A DNA stretch of 64,000 bases from CAWKDG01 sp963848355 (GCA_963848355.1 CAWKDG010000012.1:2186779-2250778), one strand, 5' to 3'. Counted from the stretch's first letter, positions 8,194-17,046 are shown. The notes: generated from the sequence alone by a model not told the origin. Numbers and translations: made by a program.

Positions 8194-9306
8194 ATGTCGT
8201 CATTCGTTCGGCGGGCATCCGCCGCCGGTCTCCTGATCCTGGCAGCAGCAGTGGGCACGACCGTGCCAGCGTCGGCGTCGCCGGCCCGAGCGTCGGTTGC
8301 GCCGGCGGGATCAGCTGGTGCGGCGCAGGTCGGCGCCGGCTGGATCGGACGTCAGTTGAGCCCCGGGGGGGACATCATCACCGCCGGTAAGGCCGATCCG
8401 AGCGCGACGGTGCAGGCCGTGCTCGCTTTCGCGGCCTCGGGCGTCGGCGGCCACAAGGCCGATGCCGCCATCACGTGGCTGAAGAAGCATTTCGAGTCGT
8501 ACGTCAGTCCCGGTGGCGTCGACGACGCCGGATCGCTGGCCTACGTCATCCTGGCGGCGCAGGCCATGGGCGACAATCCGAAGGAGTTCGGGGGGACGGG
8601 CGCGTCGAACAACCTGGTGCAGCGTCTGGTGAACACGCAACGGACGACGGGGTCCGACGCCGGACTGTTCGGCGCCCAGGATCCAACCTACGACGGAGCC
8701 TTCCGCCAGGGCCTGTCGCTGATGGCCCTGGCCAATGCGGGGATGTCCAACGCGGCCGGCGTGACGTGGCTCCAGGATCAGCAGTGCAGCGATGGCGGGT
8801 GGGAGTCGTACCGATCGGATCTGGGGACACCGTGCCCTGCGCCCGACCCCGGTACCTTCACCGGGCCCGACACCAACTCGACGTCGCTGGCCACCGAGGG
8901 CCTGGTGGCCCAGGGTGCGGTGGATACCACCGAGAACCATGCCATCACCACCTTCTTCGAGTCGGCCCAGAACACCGACGGGGGCTTCGGGCTCATCGGT
9001 GCCTCCAGCCAGTCACCCGATCCGGACTCCACCGGCGAGGTCATCCAGGCGCTGGTGGCCCTGGGCCAGCTCACCAACCCGGCCTTCACCCAGAGCGGGG
9101 GGACGCCCCCGACGGCCCTCGAGACGTTCCAGCTCGGGTGTTCGGCCAAGGCGAGCCACCGGGGCGCGTACATCTTCCCGGGGGAGAAGGGACCGAACAT
9201 GCTCGCCTCCGTGCAGGCCGTTCCCGGTGCGGCCGAAGTGGCGTTCCCCCTCGAGGCGCAGACACTGCGGCCCGGTCTGCCCAGGCTGACGTGCCCGTCG
9301 AGCTGA
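8194..9306 (+). CDS. secreted alpha/alpha-toroid protein, transcobalamin alpha-domain-like
   Basis: 370 residues. A Sec signal peptide (basic start, AAGLLILAAAVGTTV, cleavage near SASPA at about residue 28) is followed by prenyltransferase/squalene-cyclase-type repeats, e.g. WLQDQQCSDGGWESY, FFESAQNTDGGFGLIG and LVNTQRTTGSDAGLFG. Between them are helices such as DTNSTSLATEGLVAQGA and PDSTGEVIQALVALGQ. This alpha6/alpha6 fold is shared by terpene cyclases and by the alpha domain of transcobalamin and intrinsic factor. A cyclase role is unlikely: there is no DxDD motif, the protein is secreted, and it is the first gene behind a cobalamin riboswitch in an ECF cluster. I infer an extracellular cobalamin- or corrinoid-binding protein. 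It overlaps the next gene by 16 bases. Confidence 0.8.
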   Translation: MSSFVRRASAAGLLILAAAVGTTVPASASPARASVAPAGSAGAAQVGAGWIGRQLSPGGDIITAGKADPSATVQAVLAFAASGVGGHKADAAITWLKKHFESYVSPGGVDDAGSLAYVILAAQAMGDNPKEFGGTGASNNLVQRLVNTQRTTGSDAGLFGAQDPTYDGAFRQGLSLMALANAGMSNAAGVTWLQDQQCSDGGWESYRSDLGTPCPAPDPGTFTGPDTNSTSLATEGLVAQGAVDTTENHAITTFFESAQNTDGGFGLIGASSQSPDPDSTGEVIQALVALGQLTNPAFTQSGGTPPTALETFQLGCSAKASHRGAYIFPGEKGPNMLASVQAVPGAAEVAFPLEAQTLRPGLPRLTCPSS

Positions 9307-10235
9307 GGGCCCGGCTCGCCGTCGCCGTGTCGGTGGTGGCGGTGACGGCGGCCGGTCTGGTCGTGTCGATGGGCTCGGCCACCGTGGCGAGCGCCAACCC
9401 CATCGGCGATTGCAGCACCACGACAGGGGTGATCGTCGTCGTCGATTTCACCCATTGGGGCGGCGACATCGAACGCGGGTGCGACGCCACCATCACCAAC
9501 GGGTACCACGCCCTCCATGCGGCCGGGTATACGACAGCGGGTGACACGCAGGACGGACCGGGCTTCGTCTGTCGCATCGACGACGACCCGCCGCCGGCCG
9601 ACGAATCCTGCATCACGACCCCTCCGCCGGATGCCTACTGGGCGTACTGGCACGCCGACGTCGGCCAGGACACATGGACCTACAGCCAGCAGGGTGCGAT
9701 GAGTTACCGACCCCCACCGGGCAGCGTCGACGCGTGGACGTTCGGATCGACCGACATCGGCCCCGACGGGCAGCCGACGTTCTCACCGAGCTCGGTACGG
9801 GCCACCAACACCTCGGGGTCGGGCACCACCACGAGCACGGCACCCACGACCACGGCACCGACGACCACGGTGCCGACGAGTACCGCCCCCCAAGGTTCTC
9901 CGGGCCCGTCCTCGCCGAGCCCCGGCGCAGGACCGTCCCCGGCGTCGGGCGCGTCCTCGTCGTCGAGGACGGACGTGGGCACGACGGGCCCAGGCTCACA
10001 CGCGGTCTCGTCCACCACCACACCGCGTCCGACGACACCCACGACGTCGGCCACCAGCTCGGCGCCCCGGGGGCAGGGTCGATCATCGACGTCGAGGATC
10101 GTCGATGCCGCGCCGGTGGCGAGCGAGGGGCAGACAGCGGGATCGCCCGCACCCGTTCTCGCTGGTGCCGGCGTCGTCCTGGCTCTGGCCGCGGCCGCCT
10201 GTGTCGTGGCGTGGCGTCGGCGCCGAGCCGGCTGA
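9291..10235 (+). CDS. membrane-anchored DUF4430-like (transcobalamin beta-domain-like) surface protein
   Basis: 314 residues from GTG 9291. A signal segment (residues 8-36, ending SANP) precedes a compact domain of about 115 residues with four Cys (41, 64, 94, 107), probably two disulfides. That domain has TTGVIVVVDF, NGYHALHAAGY, GFVCRIDD, AYWAYWHAD (115-123), WTYSQQGAMSY and PGSVDAWTFG. This pattern matches DUF4430, the family of the C-terminal domain of transcobalamin/intrinsic factor. A Ser/Thr/Pro-rich stalk (about 165-280) leads to a C-terminal membrane helix (288-308) with a WRRRR stop-transfer tail, so the domain faces outward on a stalk. It is translationally coupled to the alpha-toroid gene. 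I infer that the two proteins form a split cobalamin receptor. Confidence 0.75.
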   Translation: MPVELRARLAVAVSVVAVTAAGLVVSMGSATVASANPIGDCSTTTGVIVVVDFTHWGGDIERGCDATITNGYHALHAAGYTTAGDTQDGPGFVCRIDDDPPPADESCITTPPPDAYWAYWHADVGQDTWTYSQQGAMSYRPPPGSVDAWTFGSTDIGPDGQPTFSPSSVRATNTSGSGTTTSTAPTTTAPTTTVPTSTAPQGSPGPSSPSPGAGPSPASGASSSSRTDVGTTGPGSHAVSSTTTPRPTTPTTSATSSAPRGQGRSSTSRIVDAAPVASEGQTAGSPAPVLAGAGVVLALAAAACVVAWRRRRAG

Positions 10236-10238
10236 CCG

Positions 10239-11501
10239 GTGTCCGCCGTCTCAACTCTTCGCGAGACGTTGGAGGACGGCCACCGGGTGCCACGCACCCT
10301 TCATCCCGTGGCCTGGTGGATCTGGGCCGTCGGGTTGGCGGCGGCCGTCAGTCACACCACCAATCCCATCCTGCTGTTCCTGGTCCTCGGGGTGCTGGCG
10401 CTGGTGGTGGCCAACCGTCGCACCGACGCGCCGTGGGCCCGGGCCTTCAAGTACTACCTGTTCCTCGCCCTCACCGTCGTGGCCATCCGTGTCGTCTTCC
10501 GATCGGTCTTCGGCGGTGACGTCGAGACCCACGGTGTGACGGTGCTCTTCACCTTGCCCCACGTCCCCCTGCCGTCGTGGGCCAGCGGGGTGCAACTCGG
10601 CGGCCCCGTCACCCTCGAAGGCACGGTCGGGGCATTGGATGATGGTCTGCGACTGGCAACACTGCTGTGCTGTCTCGGTGCCGCCAACACATTGGCCAAT
10701 CCGAAGCGGGCGCTGCGTGTCCTGCCCGGGGCCCTCTACGAGCTCGGAGTGGCGGTGGTGGTGTCGTTGAGTGTGGCCCCGCAACTGGTGGAGAGTGTGC
10801 AGAGGGTCCGCCGGGCCCGCAAACTCCGGGGAGGGGCGTCGGGTGGCTTCCACGCCCTGCGGAGCATCGCCATCCCGGTGCTCGAGGACTCGCTGGAGCG
10901 TTCCCTGCGGCTGGCGGCGGCGATGGACTCGCGCGGCTACGGCCGCACCGGGCGGGCGTCACCGCGAACCCGGCGGACCACCGGCGTGCTCATGATCACG
11001 GGCATGTGCGGCCTCTGTGTGGGCGCCTACGGCCTCCTCGACGGCTCGTCTCTGGGCGTGGGTGCGATCCCCGCCTTCGCCGGAGGCACCGTGCTGTGCT
11101 GCCTCGGTCTGCTCCTCGGGGGCCGCCAGGTGCGCCGCAGTCGGTACCGACCGGATCCGTGGGAGGCGCCGGAATGGACGGTGGCGCTGTGCGGGATGTG
11201 TCCGGCCCTGATCCTGGTGGCCGGAATCGGCGTCAGCGCCACGGGCCTCTCCCCGTCGACCGATCCCCTCGCCTGGCCGACGTTCCCCCTCGTTCCCGCC
11301 CTGGCCATTCTCGTGGCCGCCGTCGCCGGTTTCGCCGCCCCGCCGGTGCTTCGTTCGCAGGCGCCGCCCACCCCGTCGGCCGGTGCCCGGGCCCCCGCGA
11401 CGACCGATGCGCCGACCGGTGCGCCGACCGGTGCGCTCACCGAGCCTGTCGCTGTCTCTCTGGGCCCACGGTCATCGCGCCGAGCCGGAGTGACGCCGTG
11501 A
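10239..11501 (+). CDS. ECF transporter transmembrane component EcfT
   Basis: 420 residues starting GTG 10239, three bases after the previous stop. Several membrane helices flank a cytoplasmic coupling region with RVRRARKLRG and AAMDSRGYGRTG. These correspond to the two Ala/Ser-Arg-Gly coupling-helix motifs by which EcfT docks on the ATPases. A longer than usual C-terminal half adds further helices and a disordered Pro/Thr-rich tail. It is the scaffold joining ATPases to the substrate-binding S component. Its TGA overlaps the GTG of the ATPase gene (GTGA), indicating translational coupling. Position in a cobalamin-riboswitch operon points to B12 or a precursor as cargo. Confidence 0.88.
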   Translation: MSAVSTLRETLEDGHRVPRTLHPVAWWIWAVGLAAAVSHTTNPILLFLVLGVLALVVANRRTDAPWARAFKYYLFLALTVVAIRVVFRSVFGGDVETHGVTVLFTLPHVPLPSWASGVQLGGPVTLEGTVGALDDGLRLATLLCCLGAANTLANPKRALRVLPGALYELGVAVVVSLSVAPQLVESVQRVRRARKLRGGASGGFHALRSIAIPVLEDSLERSLRLAAAMDSRGYGRTGRASPRTRRTTGVLMITGMCGLCVGAYGLLDGSSLGVGAIPAFAGGTVLCCLGLLLGGRQVRRSRYRPDPWEAPEWTVALCGMCPALILVAGIGVSATGLSPSTDPLAWPTFPLVPALAILVAAVAGFAAPPVLRSQAPPTPSAGARAPATTDAPTGAPTGALTEPVAVSLGPRSSRRAGVTP

Positions 11502-13122
11502 TCGAGTTCGACCACGTGAGCATCACCTACGCCGACGCCACCGTTCCTGTCGTGCGAGACGTCGATCTCCGGATCGACGAAGGAGAATTGGCCCTGGTGG
11601 TGGGACGGACCGGAGTCGGCAAGTCGACGCTTCTCGGTGCGATCAACGGCCTCGTCCCGCACTTCACCGGCGGGACCCTATCGGGTCGGGTCGCCGTCGA
11701 CGGCCGCGACACGAGGACGTATCCACCGCGCGAGCTGGCCGATGCCGTCGGCGTGGTGGGCCAGGATCCGCTCGCCGGCTTCGTCACGGACACGGTGGAA
11801 GAGGAGCTCGCCTACGCCATGGAGCAGTTGGCCGTCCCGCCGGACATCATGCGCAAGCGGGTGGAGGAGACGCTCGACCTTCTCGGCATCGCCGACCTGC
11901 GCCGTCGAGCCCTGCACGAGCTGTCGGGGGGTCAGCAACAGAGGGTGGCTATCGGCTCGGTGCTGACCGCCCATCCGCGCGCGTCCTGGTCCTCGACGAA
12001 CCGACGTCGGCTCTCGACCCGACCGCGGCCGAGGAGGTCCTGGCCGCCATCACCCGGCTGGTCCATGATCTCGGGGTCACCGTCGTCCTGGCCGAGCACC
12101 GGCTCGAGCGGGTGATCCAGTACGCCGACACCGTCATCGAGGTGCGCGGCGACGGATCGGTGCGCTCCGGGCTCCCGGCCGAGATGCTCGCCTCCACCGA
12201 GGTCGCCCCCCCCGTGGTCGAGCTCGGCCGACTGGCCGACTGGCATCCGCTGCCCATGTCGGTGCGCGACGCCCGTCGTCGGGCCGGCCCTCTGCGCGCC
12301 GCGGTCACCGGTCGCATCATCGTCGCGCCTCCTCGCTCCGTGGCCCGACGTCGGAGCGGGACGCTGCTCTCGGCCCGCAAGATCGTCGTGCGCTACGGGC
12401 CGGTCGTGGCCGTGTGTCAGGTGGACCTCGAACTCTGGGGCGGGGAGGTGACGGCGCTCATGGGGCGCAACGGCTCGGGGAAGTCCTCACTGCTGTGGGC
12501 GCTTCAGGGGTCGGGCGAGCGCCAAGCGGGCACCGTCGACGTCGGTGGGCTCGATCCCGGGTCGGTCCCGCCGGCCAAGGCGCGTCGGCTCGTCGGCCTC
12601 GTGCCCCAGACCCCGGCCGACCTCCTCTACCTCGACACCGTGGCCCAGGAGTGCGCCCAGGCTGACCGGGAGTCGGCGGACGCCACCCATGAGAGTGCCC
12701 GGGCCCTGCTCGACCGCCTGGCACCGGGGATCCCCGACACGACGCACCCCCGTGACCTCTCCGAAGGTCAACGCCTGTCGCTCGTCCTCGCCCTCCAGCT
12801 GGCCGCCGCCCCCCGAGTCGTCCTGTTGGACGAGCCCACCCGCGGCCTCGACTATCGAGCCAAACGGACCCTCATCGAGATCATCGACGTCCTGGCGTCG
12901 GAGGGGCGGGCCATCGTGATCTCCACCCACGACGTCGAATTCGTGGCCGCCGCCGCCGACCGGGTCGTCGTGATGGCCGAGGGCGACATCGTCGCCGACG
13001 GCCCGACGGAAGAGGTGGTGGGGTCGTCACCGGCGTTCGCTCCTCAAGTGGCGAAGATCATGGCTCCCCTGCGCTACCTCACGATGGACCAGCTCAGAAG
13101 CGCCGTCGCCGAGGCGTCGTGA
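11498..13122 (+). CDS. tandem ECF ATPase (EcfA-EcfA' fusion), frame break near 11981
   Basis: Two complete ABC ATPase domains in one gene. The first has Walker A GRTGVGKST and signature LSGGQQQRVAIGS. After a one-base loss in CGCGCGC at about 11981 the frame resumes with VLVLDEPTSALD (Walker B) and VVLAEHRLERV. The second has GRNGSGKSS, a degenerate signature LSEGQRLSLVLAL, Walker B VVLLDEPTRGLD and STHDVEFV. The start GTG overlaps the ecfT stop. The degenerate second signature is normal for one half of ECF heterodimers. The shift falls exactly in the conserved Walker B region, so I treat it as an indel error; taken literally the product ends about 205 residues in. Confidence 0.85.
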
Positions 13123-13141
13123 TGGTGACGGACGTGGCCCC

Positions 13142-13948
13142 ATGGTGAGGGGGGCCGTCGCCATCCGGGTCGGGATGCGGTCACGAGTGACCATCGTGAT
13201 GGCGTCGTTCATCGGGTTCGTGGCCTTTCTGTGGCCGTTCGTGGTCGCGCCGGGGACGTTCGGCGACAACGCCATGGCCCCGCTCATGTTCGGGGTCCTT
13301 CTCGTCCTCGTCCTGGTCGTCGTCTTCGCCGAGATCGCCGACGGCGGCATCGACGCCAAGGCGATCGCCATGCTCGGGGTCTTGTCGGCCATCGGCGCGG
13401 CGCTGCGCCCGTTGGGCGCGGGTACGGCGGGTATCGAGACCGTCTTCTTCACGCTCGTGATCGCCGGACGCGTCTTCGGCCCCGGCTTCGGCTTCACGCT
13501 GGGGTGCACCACCCTCTTCGCCTCGGCCCTCATCACCGGAGGGGTGGGGCCGTGGATGCCGTACCAGATGTTCGGGTGCGCCTGGGTAGGGCTGTTCGCC
13601 GGGCTTCTCCCACCGGCGAGGGGACGACGTGAGGTCCTGATGCTGGCTCTCTACGGCGCGGTGGCGGCCTACTTCTTCGGATTCATGCTGAACCTCTCGT
13701 TCTGGCCGTTCGCCCTGGACCCGCAGAGCACGGTGGCCTATCTCCCCGGTGCGGCCCTTGCCACCAACGTGCACCGCTATCTGGTGTTCGACGCCACGAC
13801 ATCGTTCGGGTGGGACACGGGACGGGCCATCACCAACTTCGTCGGCGTCCTTCTCGTCGGTCCCGCCATGCTGGCGACGTTCCGGCGTGCCTCGCGCCGG
13901 GCAGCGTTCGAGGCACCCGTCGTGTTCGAGGAGGCCGACATCGGTTGA
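13142..13948 (+). CDS. ECF transporter S component, probable cobalamin-specific (CbrT-like)
   Basis: 268 residues with about six to seven hydrophobic helices. The central block LGVLSAIGAALRPLGAGTAG, then FTLVIAGRVFGPGFGF and GGVGPWMPYQMFG, is typical of the CbrT-type S components found in B12-regulated actinobacterial ECF clusters. S components bind the vitamin on the outer face and topple in the membrane when docked on EcfT. It lies 19 bases after the ATPase gene, completing a T-A-A'-S module. Substrate assignment rests mainly on the upstream riboswitch and neighbours. Its 3' end converges on the CheY-like gene with a 32-base gap. Confidence 0.82.
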   Translation: MVRGAVAIRVGMRSRVTIVMASFIGFVAFLWPFVVAPGTFGDNAMAPLMFGVLLVLVLVVVFAEIADGGIDAKAIAMLGVLSAIGAALRPLGAGTAGIETVFFTLVIAGRVFGPGFGFTLGCTTLFASALITGGVGPWMPYQMFGCAWVGLFAGLLPPARGRREVLMLALYGAVAAYFFGFMLNLSFWPFALDPQSTVAYLPGAALATNVHRYLVFDATTSFGWDTGRAITNFVGVLLVGPAMLATFRRASRRAAFEAPVVFEEADIG

Positions 13949-13980
13949 CGACGCCCGCTGACGAGACGGCGGGAGCGGAC

Positions 13981-14391
13981 CTACGTGACGGGGCCGGTCC
14001 CGAGGACGCCTTGAACGGCGCTCAGAAGCTGTTGGGGTGAGACGGGCTTGTGCAGATAGCGGACCACCTTGTCGCCGAGCCGCGCACGCTCACTGACGCT
14101 CACCATGAAGGCCGAGTGGACGACGACCGGGGGCAGGTCGGTCAACGCCTCGATGAGGGCCACGCCGTCGAGCTTGGGCATCCGAATGTCGAGCAGGACC
14201 AGGCCGTACAGGTAGTCCCGGAGAAGGCCGAAGGCGACGGCGCCGTCCTCGGCTTCGACCACGCTGAATCCCGACGTCCGCAGGATGTCGCACACCGATT
14301 GGCGCACGTCCGCTTCGTCGTCGACGATGAGGACGTCGGCATGCCGCGTGCGGGCGGGCAACGATCCGCCCTCGGGGCGTGCCCCGGTCAC
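13981..14391 (-). CDS. single-domain (CheY-like) response regulator
   Basis: 136 residues from GTG 14391; the frame stays open upstream into the kinase gene. A receiver domain only: acidic pocket DVLIVDDEADV, phospho-acceptor Asp68 in LLDIRMPK, and the late Lys in RYLHKPVS. There is no output domain, so it probably acts by protein contact or as a phosphate sink or relay. It follows the histidine kinase on the same strand with a 37-base gap, and an AGGA precedes the GTG by about 8 bases. The kinase next door is the likely phosphodonor (inference). Confidence 0.85.
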   Translation of the reverse strand: MTGARPEGGSLPARTRHADVLIVDDEADVRQSVCDILRTSGFSVVEAEDGAVAFGLLRDYLYGLVLLDIRMPKLDGVALIEALTDLPPVVVHSAFMVSVSERARLGDKVVRYLHKPVSPQQLLSAVQGVLGTGPVT

Positions 14392-14428
14392 CGGGTGTCC
14401 TGTCGTCCCGGGGTGACGCCCACCCTTC

Positions 14429-15991
14429 TCATCGACGGGCCATCTCGGAACTGGCCTCGACGGGGAGCCGGACGGTGACGACCGCCCCACCGGCCGAGCC
14501 GTTGCACAACGAGACGTCCCCCCCGTGAGCCTCGACGATACGTGACACGATGGCCAGGCCGAGCCCGGTCCCGCTGGCCTTGGTGGTGAAGAACGGGTCG
14601 AAGACCCGCTCCAGCGTGGTGGTGTCGACGCCGGCGCCGGAGTCGGCGACAGTGAGCACGACGTGGCCGTCGCGCCTCGAGGCCTCGATGCGCAGGGTGC
14701 CCCCCTCGGGCATGGCCTGGAAGCCGTTCACAACCAGGTTGGCGAGCACCTGGGTGAACTGATCACTGTCGGCTCGGAGCGTGAGCGGTGGAACGTCGAC
14801 CGTCACCTCGATACCGGGGGGCGGGGGAGTGGTCTCCAGCACCTCGTGCACGATCACGCCGAGGTCGATCGGGACCAGGTCGGGCTCGCGTTGCCGGACG
14901 AAGGCGGTCAGGTTGTCGGCCAGGGTGGAGGCTCTGGTCGTCTGGCGCTCGGCCATCACCAGGAGCCGGTCGACGTCAGGCGTGATCGTCGAGCCGAGGG
15001 TGTGGCGGACCATGAAGTGGGCGTTGATGACGGCCGCCAGCGGATTGCGCAGTTCGTGGCCGATGGTGGATGCCATCTCCCCGAGAGCCGACAGCCTCTC
15101 GCTGCGGACGAGGGCGGCATGGGAGGCGTCGAGCTCGGCCGTGCGCTCGGCCACCAGGTCGGTGGCGTAGCGCTGACGCCGGACGAGGGCCTCGACGGTG
15201 GTGCCGATGGCCAGGGCCAGAAGCAGGCCGACACCGAGGATGATGAAGGGGGCGGCGTTGGCGAAACCACCGGCGAGGGGACTGCGGGCCAGGGCCACGA
15301 TCCACCACTTGGTCGATCCGACGGTGACCGAGGCTTCGGCCGTCGGACCGACGAGGGGCAGCGAATGGGTGTTGGCCAGGATGAGTTGATCCCTCGTCGG
15401 CACCTCTGATGCGTACACGGCGGCCCGCAGGACGTGAAAGGGCGCTGCTTGCGTGGCCGTGATGGCCAGGAACGGGCTGAGCTCCAGCTGCTCGAAGACG
15501 GCCATGCCGGTGGGGACCAGAGGTGGGCCGAGCGCGAACCCCAGCGTCGTGGTCTTCCCGTCGTAGTGCACGGGCCCCGGGGTGAGGTCGGTGCCCGCCT
15601 TCTCGAGGGTCCGCACCACCGCCGGCCCGGGTGACCGTCCCACGACGAATCCTCCTCCGACGGCGGCGACGACGACGAACCCCGTGCTCGTCTTGCGGGC
15701 CAGGATCACCGAGGCCGGGGTCTGCGCCACCTCCTTCGCCTGCGCGTCGAAGGCGGCCGGCGACCCGTTCGTCAACGTGACGCTCGAAGCCAGCGCCTGG
15801 AGCGGTGCGCCGACGGTGGAGACGATCGACGAGACGTATTCGGCGGCCTGGGTTGTCTCGCTCTTGAGAAGAGCTTGGTTCTGGCTGGTCACGCTGCGGT
15901 TCGTCAGCACGAACCCCAACACGGTGGCCGCCGCCACGACGAGCGTGACAGCCACCGTGAGAGGCGAGGGCCGCCAGCCACCTCGCGTCAT
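14429..15991 (-). CDS. membrane sensor histidine kinase
   Basis: 520 residues from ATG 15991, chosen for its GGAAGG ribosome site 5 bases upstream. A first membrane helix (about 12-30), an extracytoplasmic sensor region of about 210 residues, and a second helix (about 245-265) precede a short coiled coil. The transmitter follows: H-box IGHELRNPL with His312, N-box QVLANLVVNGFQAM, G1 DSGAGVD, F-box FDPFFTTKA and G2 GTGLGLAI. This HATPase arrangement resembles NtrB/ZraS-type kinases. The signal is unknown. It lies between a LuxR-type regulator and the CheY-like regulator, all on one strand. Two repeats of GTGGAATCACC lie upstream of it. Confidence 0.92.
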   Translation of the reverse strand: MTRGGWRPSPLTVAVTLVVAAATVLGFVLTNRSVTSQNQALLKSETTQAAEYVSSIVSTVGAPLQALASSVTLTNGSPAAFDAQAKEVAQTPASVILARKTSTGFVVVAAVGGGFVVGRSPGPAVVRTLEKAGTDLTPGPVHYDGKTTTLGFALGPPLVPTGMAVFEQLELSPFLAITATQAAPFHVLRAAVYASEVPTRDQLILANTHSLPLVGPTAEASVTVGSTKWWIVALARSPLAGGFANAAPFIILGVGLLLALAIGTTVEALVRRQRYATDLVAERTAELDASHAALVRSERLSALGEMASTIGHELRNPLAAVINAHFMVRHTLGSTITPDVDRLLVMAERQTTRASTLADNLTAFVRQREPDLVPIDLGVIVHEVLETTPPPPGIEVTVDVPPLTLRADSDQFTQVLANLVVNGFQAMPEGGTLRIEASRRDGHVVLTVADSGAGVDTTTLERVFDPFFTTKASGTGLGLAIVSRIVEAHGGDVSLCNGSAGGAVVTVRLPVEASSEMARR

Positions 15992-16123
15992 CGTGCCTTC
16001 CCGCACATCATGGGACCCCGTTCGCCTGTGGCGGCAATTCTCTACCGGGGCAGCGGGTACGTCAACGAATGCGGGCGAAAAGGCGAGGGTTGATGGGCCT
16101 TCTGGAGACCTGAATGGGCTGCG

Positions 16124-16161
16124 CAGGTGGAATCACCTGTCTCGACATACGTGGAATCACC
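16124..16161. promoter_or_regulatory. tandem operator-like repeats upstream of kinase gene
   Basis: CAGGTGGAATCACCTG (16124-16139) is a perfect inverted repeat with a GAAT centre. GTGGAATCACC recurs at 16151-16161, exactly 24 bases from the first copy. This looks like two binding sites for a dimeric regulator in the 220-base gap before the kinase gene. The protein is unknown; the adjacent LuxR-type regulator is a candidate. Confidence 0.5.
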
Positions 16162-16211
16162 CTCGTCCCGGCGAGTCGTTTGTGTGTCGTTGGTGGATCC
16201 GGACCCGGGAG

Positions 16212-16910
16212 TCATCCCTCGCGAGAGCGTTGTATTCCCGCCGGGAGGCCGTTGGTCAACACGTAGCGGACAAGTTCCGTTCGTGACTCGAGGTCGAGCT
16301 TCGTGAAGACGTGATTGACGTGGCCTTCCACCGTGCGCGTGCTCACACCCAGGCGGACGGCGATGGCCTTGTTGGACAAACCTTCGGCGACAAGGGAGAC
16401 GACCTCTTGCTCTCTGAGCGTGAGCCGGGGCATACCGGCGGGCTCCGTCAGCGTGTTCGTCCCTGCCAGGCGCGTCGACACGGCGGGGTCGAGCACAGTC
16501 GTCCCCAGGCCGACAGCACGCACGGCGTTGATGAGCTCGTCGCGGGGCATGGTCTTCAACAGGTATCCGGCCACACCCGCTTCGAAGGCGCGTCGGACGA
16601 AGGCGTCGTCGTCATAGGCGGAGAGGATCACCACGCGCGTCTCCGGGTGATCGACGGACAGCTGGCGGGCAAGATCGATCCCGTTGTGTCCGGCGAGCTG
16701 GATATCGACGAGGGCGACGTCAGGACGCGATTCGTCGATCAGGGCCAGGGCCGCATCCCAGGTGTCCGCCTCGCCGACCACCACGATGTCGTCGGTGGTC
16801 TCGAGCACCTGCCTCGTCCCGGCGCGCAGAACCTCGTGATCGTCGATCACGACGACGTGCAGGGGCCGGTCCGAGCCCTTTTCGTCGAATCCCCCCGTAT
16901 CACCGGACAC
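16212..16910 (-). CDS. NarL/FixJ-type response regulator (LuxR HTH)
   Basis: 232 residues. The receiver domain has VVVIDDHEVLRAG, Asp69 in ALVDIQLAG and Lys in GYLLKTMP. It is followed by a LuxR-type HTH at the C-terminus with LTLREQEVVSLVAEGLSNKA and STRTVEGHVNHVFTKL. It binds DNA when phosphorylated; the partner is probably the kinase encoded downstream on the same strand. The GTG start at 16910 lies 6 bases after a TAGCAT box, so the mRNA is probably leaderless. A divergent small gene starts at 17140. Confidence 0.92.
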   Translation of the reverse strand: MSGDTGGFDEKGSDRPLHVVVIDDHEVLRAGTRQVLETTDDIVVVGEADTWDAALALIDESRPDVALVDIQLAGHNGIDLARQLSVDHPETRVVILSAYDDDAFVRRAFEAGVAGYLLKTMPRDELINAVRAVGLGTTVLDPAVSTRLAGTNTLTEPAGMPRLTLREQEVVSLVAEGLSNKAIAVRLGVSTRTVEGHVNHVFTKLDLESRTELVRYVLTNGLPAGIQRSREG

Positions 16911-16916
16911 GTAGAG

Positions 16917-16922
16917 ATGCTA
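16917..16922 (-). promoter_or_regulatory. leaderless-type promoter of LuxR-type regulator
   Basis: TAGCAT on the minus strand, then CTCTAC and the GTG start at 16910. Confidence 0.5.
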
Positions 16923-17030
16923 CCAAGCATGTTCTTTTCGACCGGTCGCCCGCCGTCGCCGGGCCGAGCGCCAGGCTGGGCCGACCCGACCGGCGCCCTT
17001 CGCCGGCCGCCAACCCTCGGCAACGCCCGT

Positions 17031-17046
17031 ATTGGCCCAATATTGG
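17031..17046. promoter_or_regulatory. overlapping ATTGG/CCAAT palindromes
   Basis: ATTGG-C-CCAAT-ATTGG contains three half-sites and a perfect 10-bp palindrome CCAATATTGG. It lies in the 229-base gap between the divergent LuxR-type regulator and a small gene, and is AT-rich against its GC-rich surroundings. An operator is likely; the protein is unknown. Confidence 0.4.

Noticed and set aside
8194..9306. Terpene or squalene-hopene cyclase activity for the alpha-toroid protein
   Set aside because: It has a signal peptide, lacks a DxDD catalytic motif and sits in a B12-controlled uptake operon.
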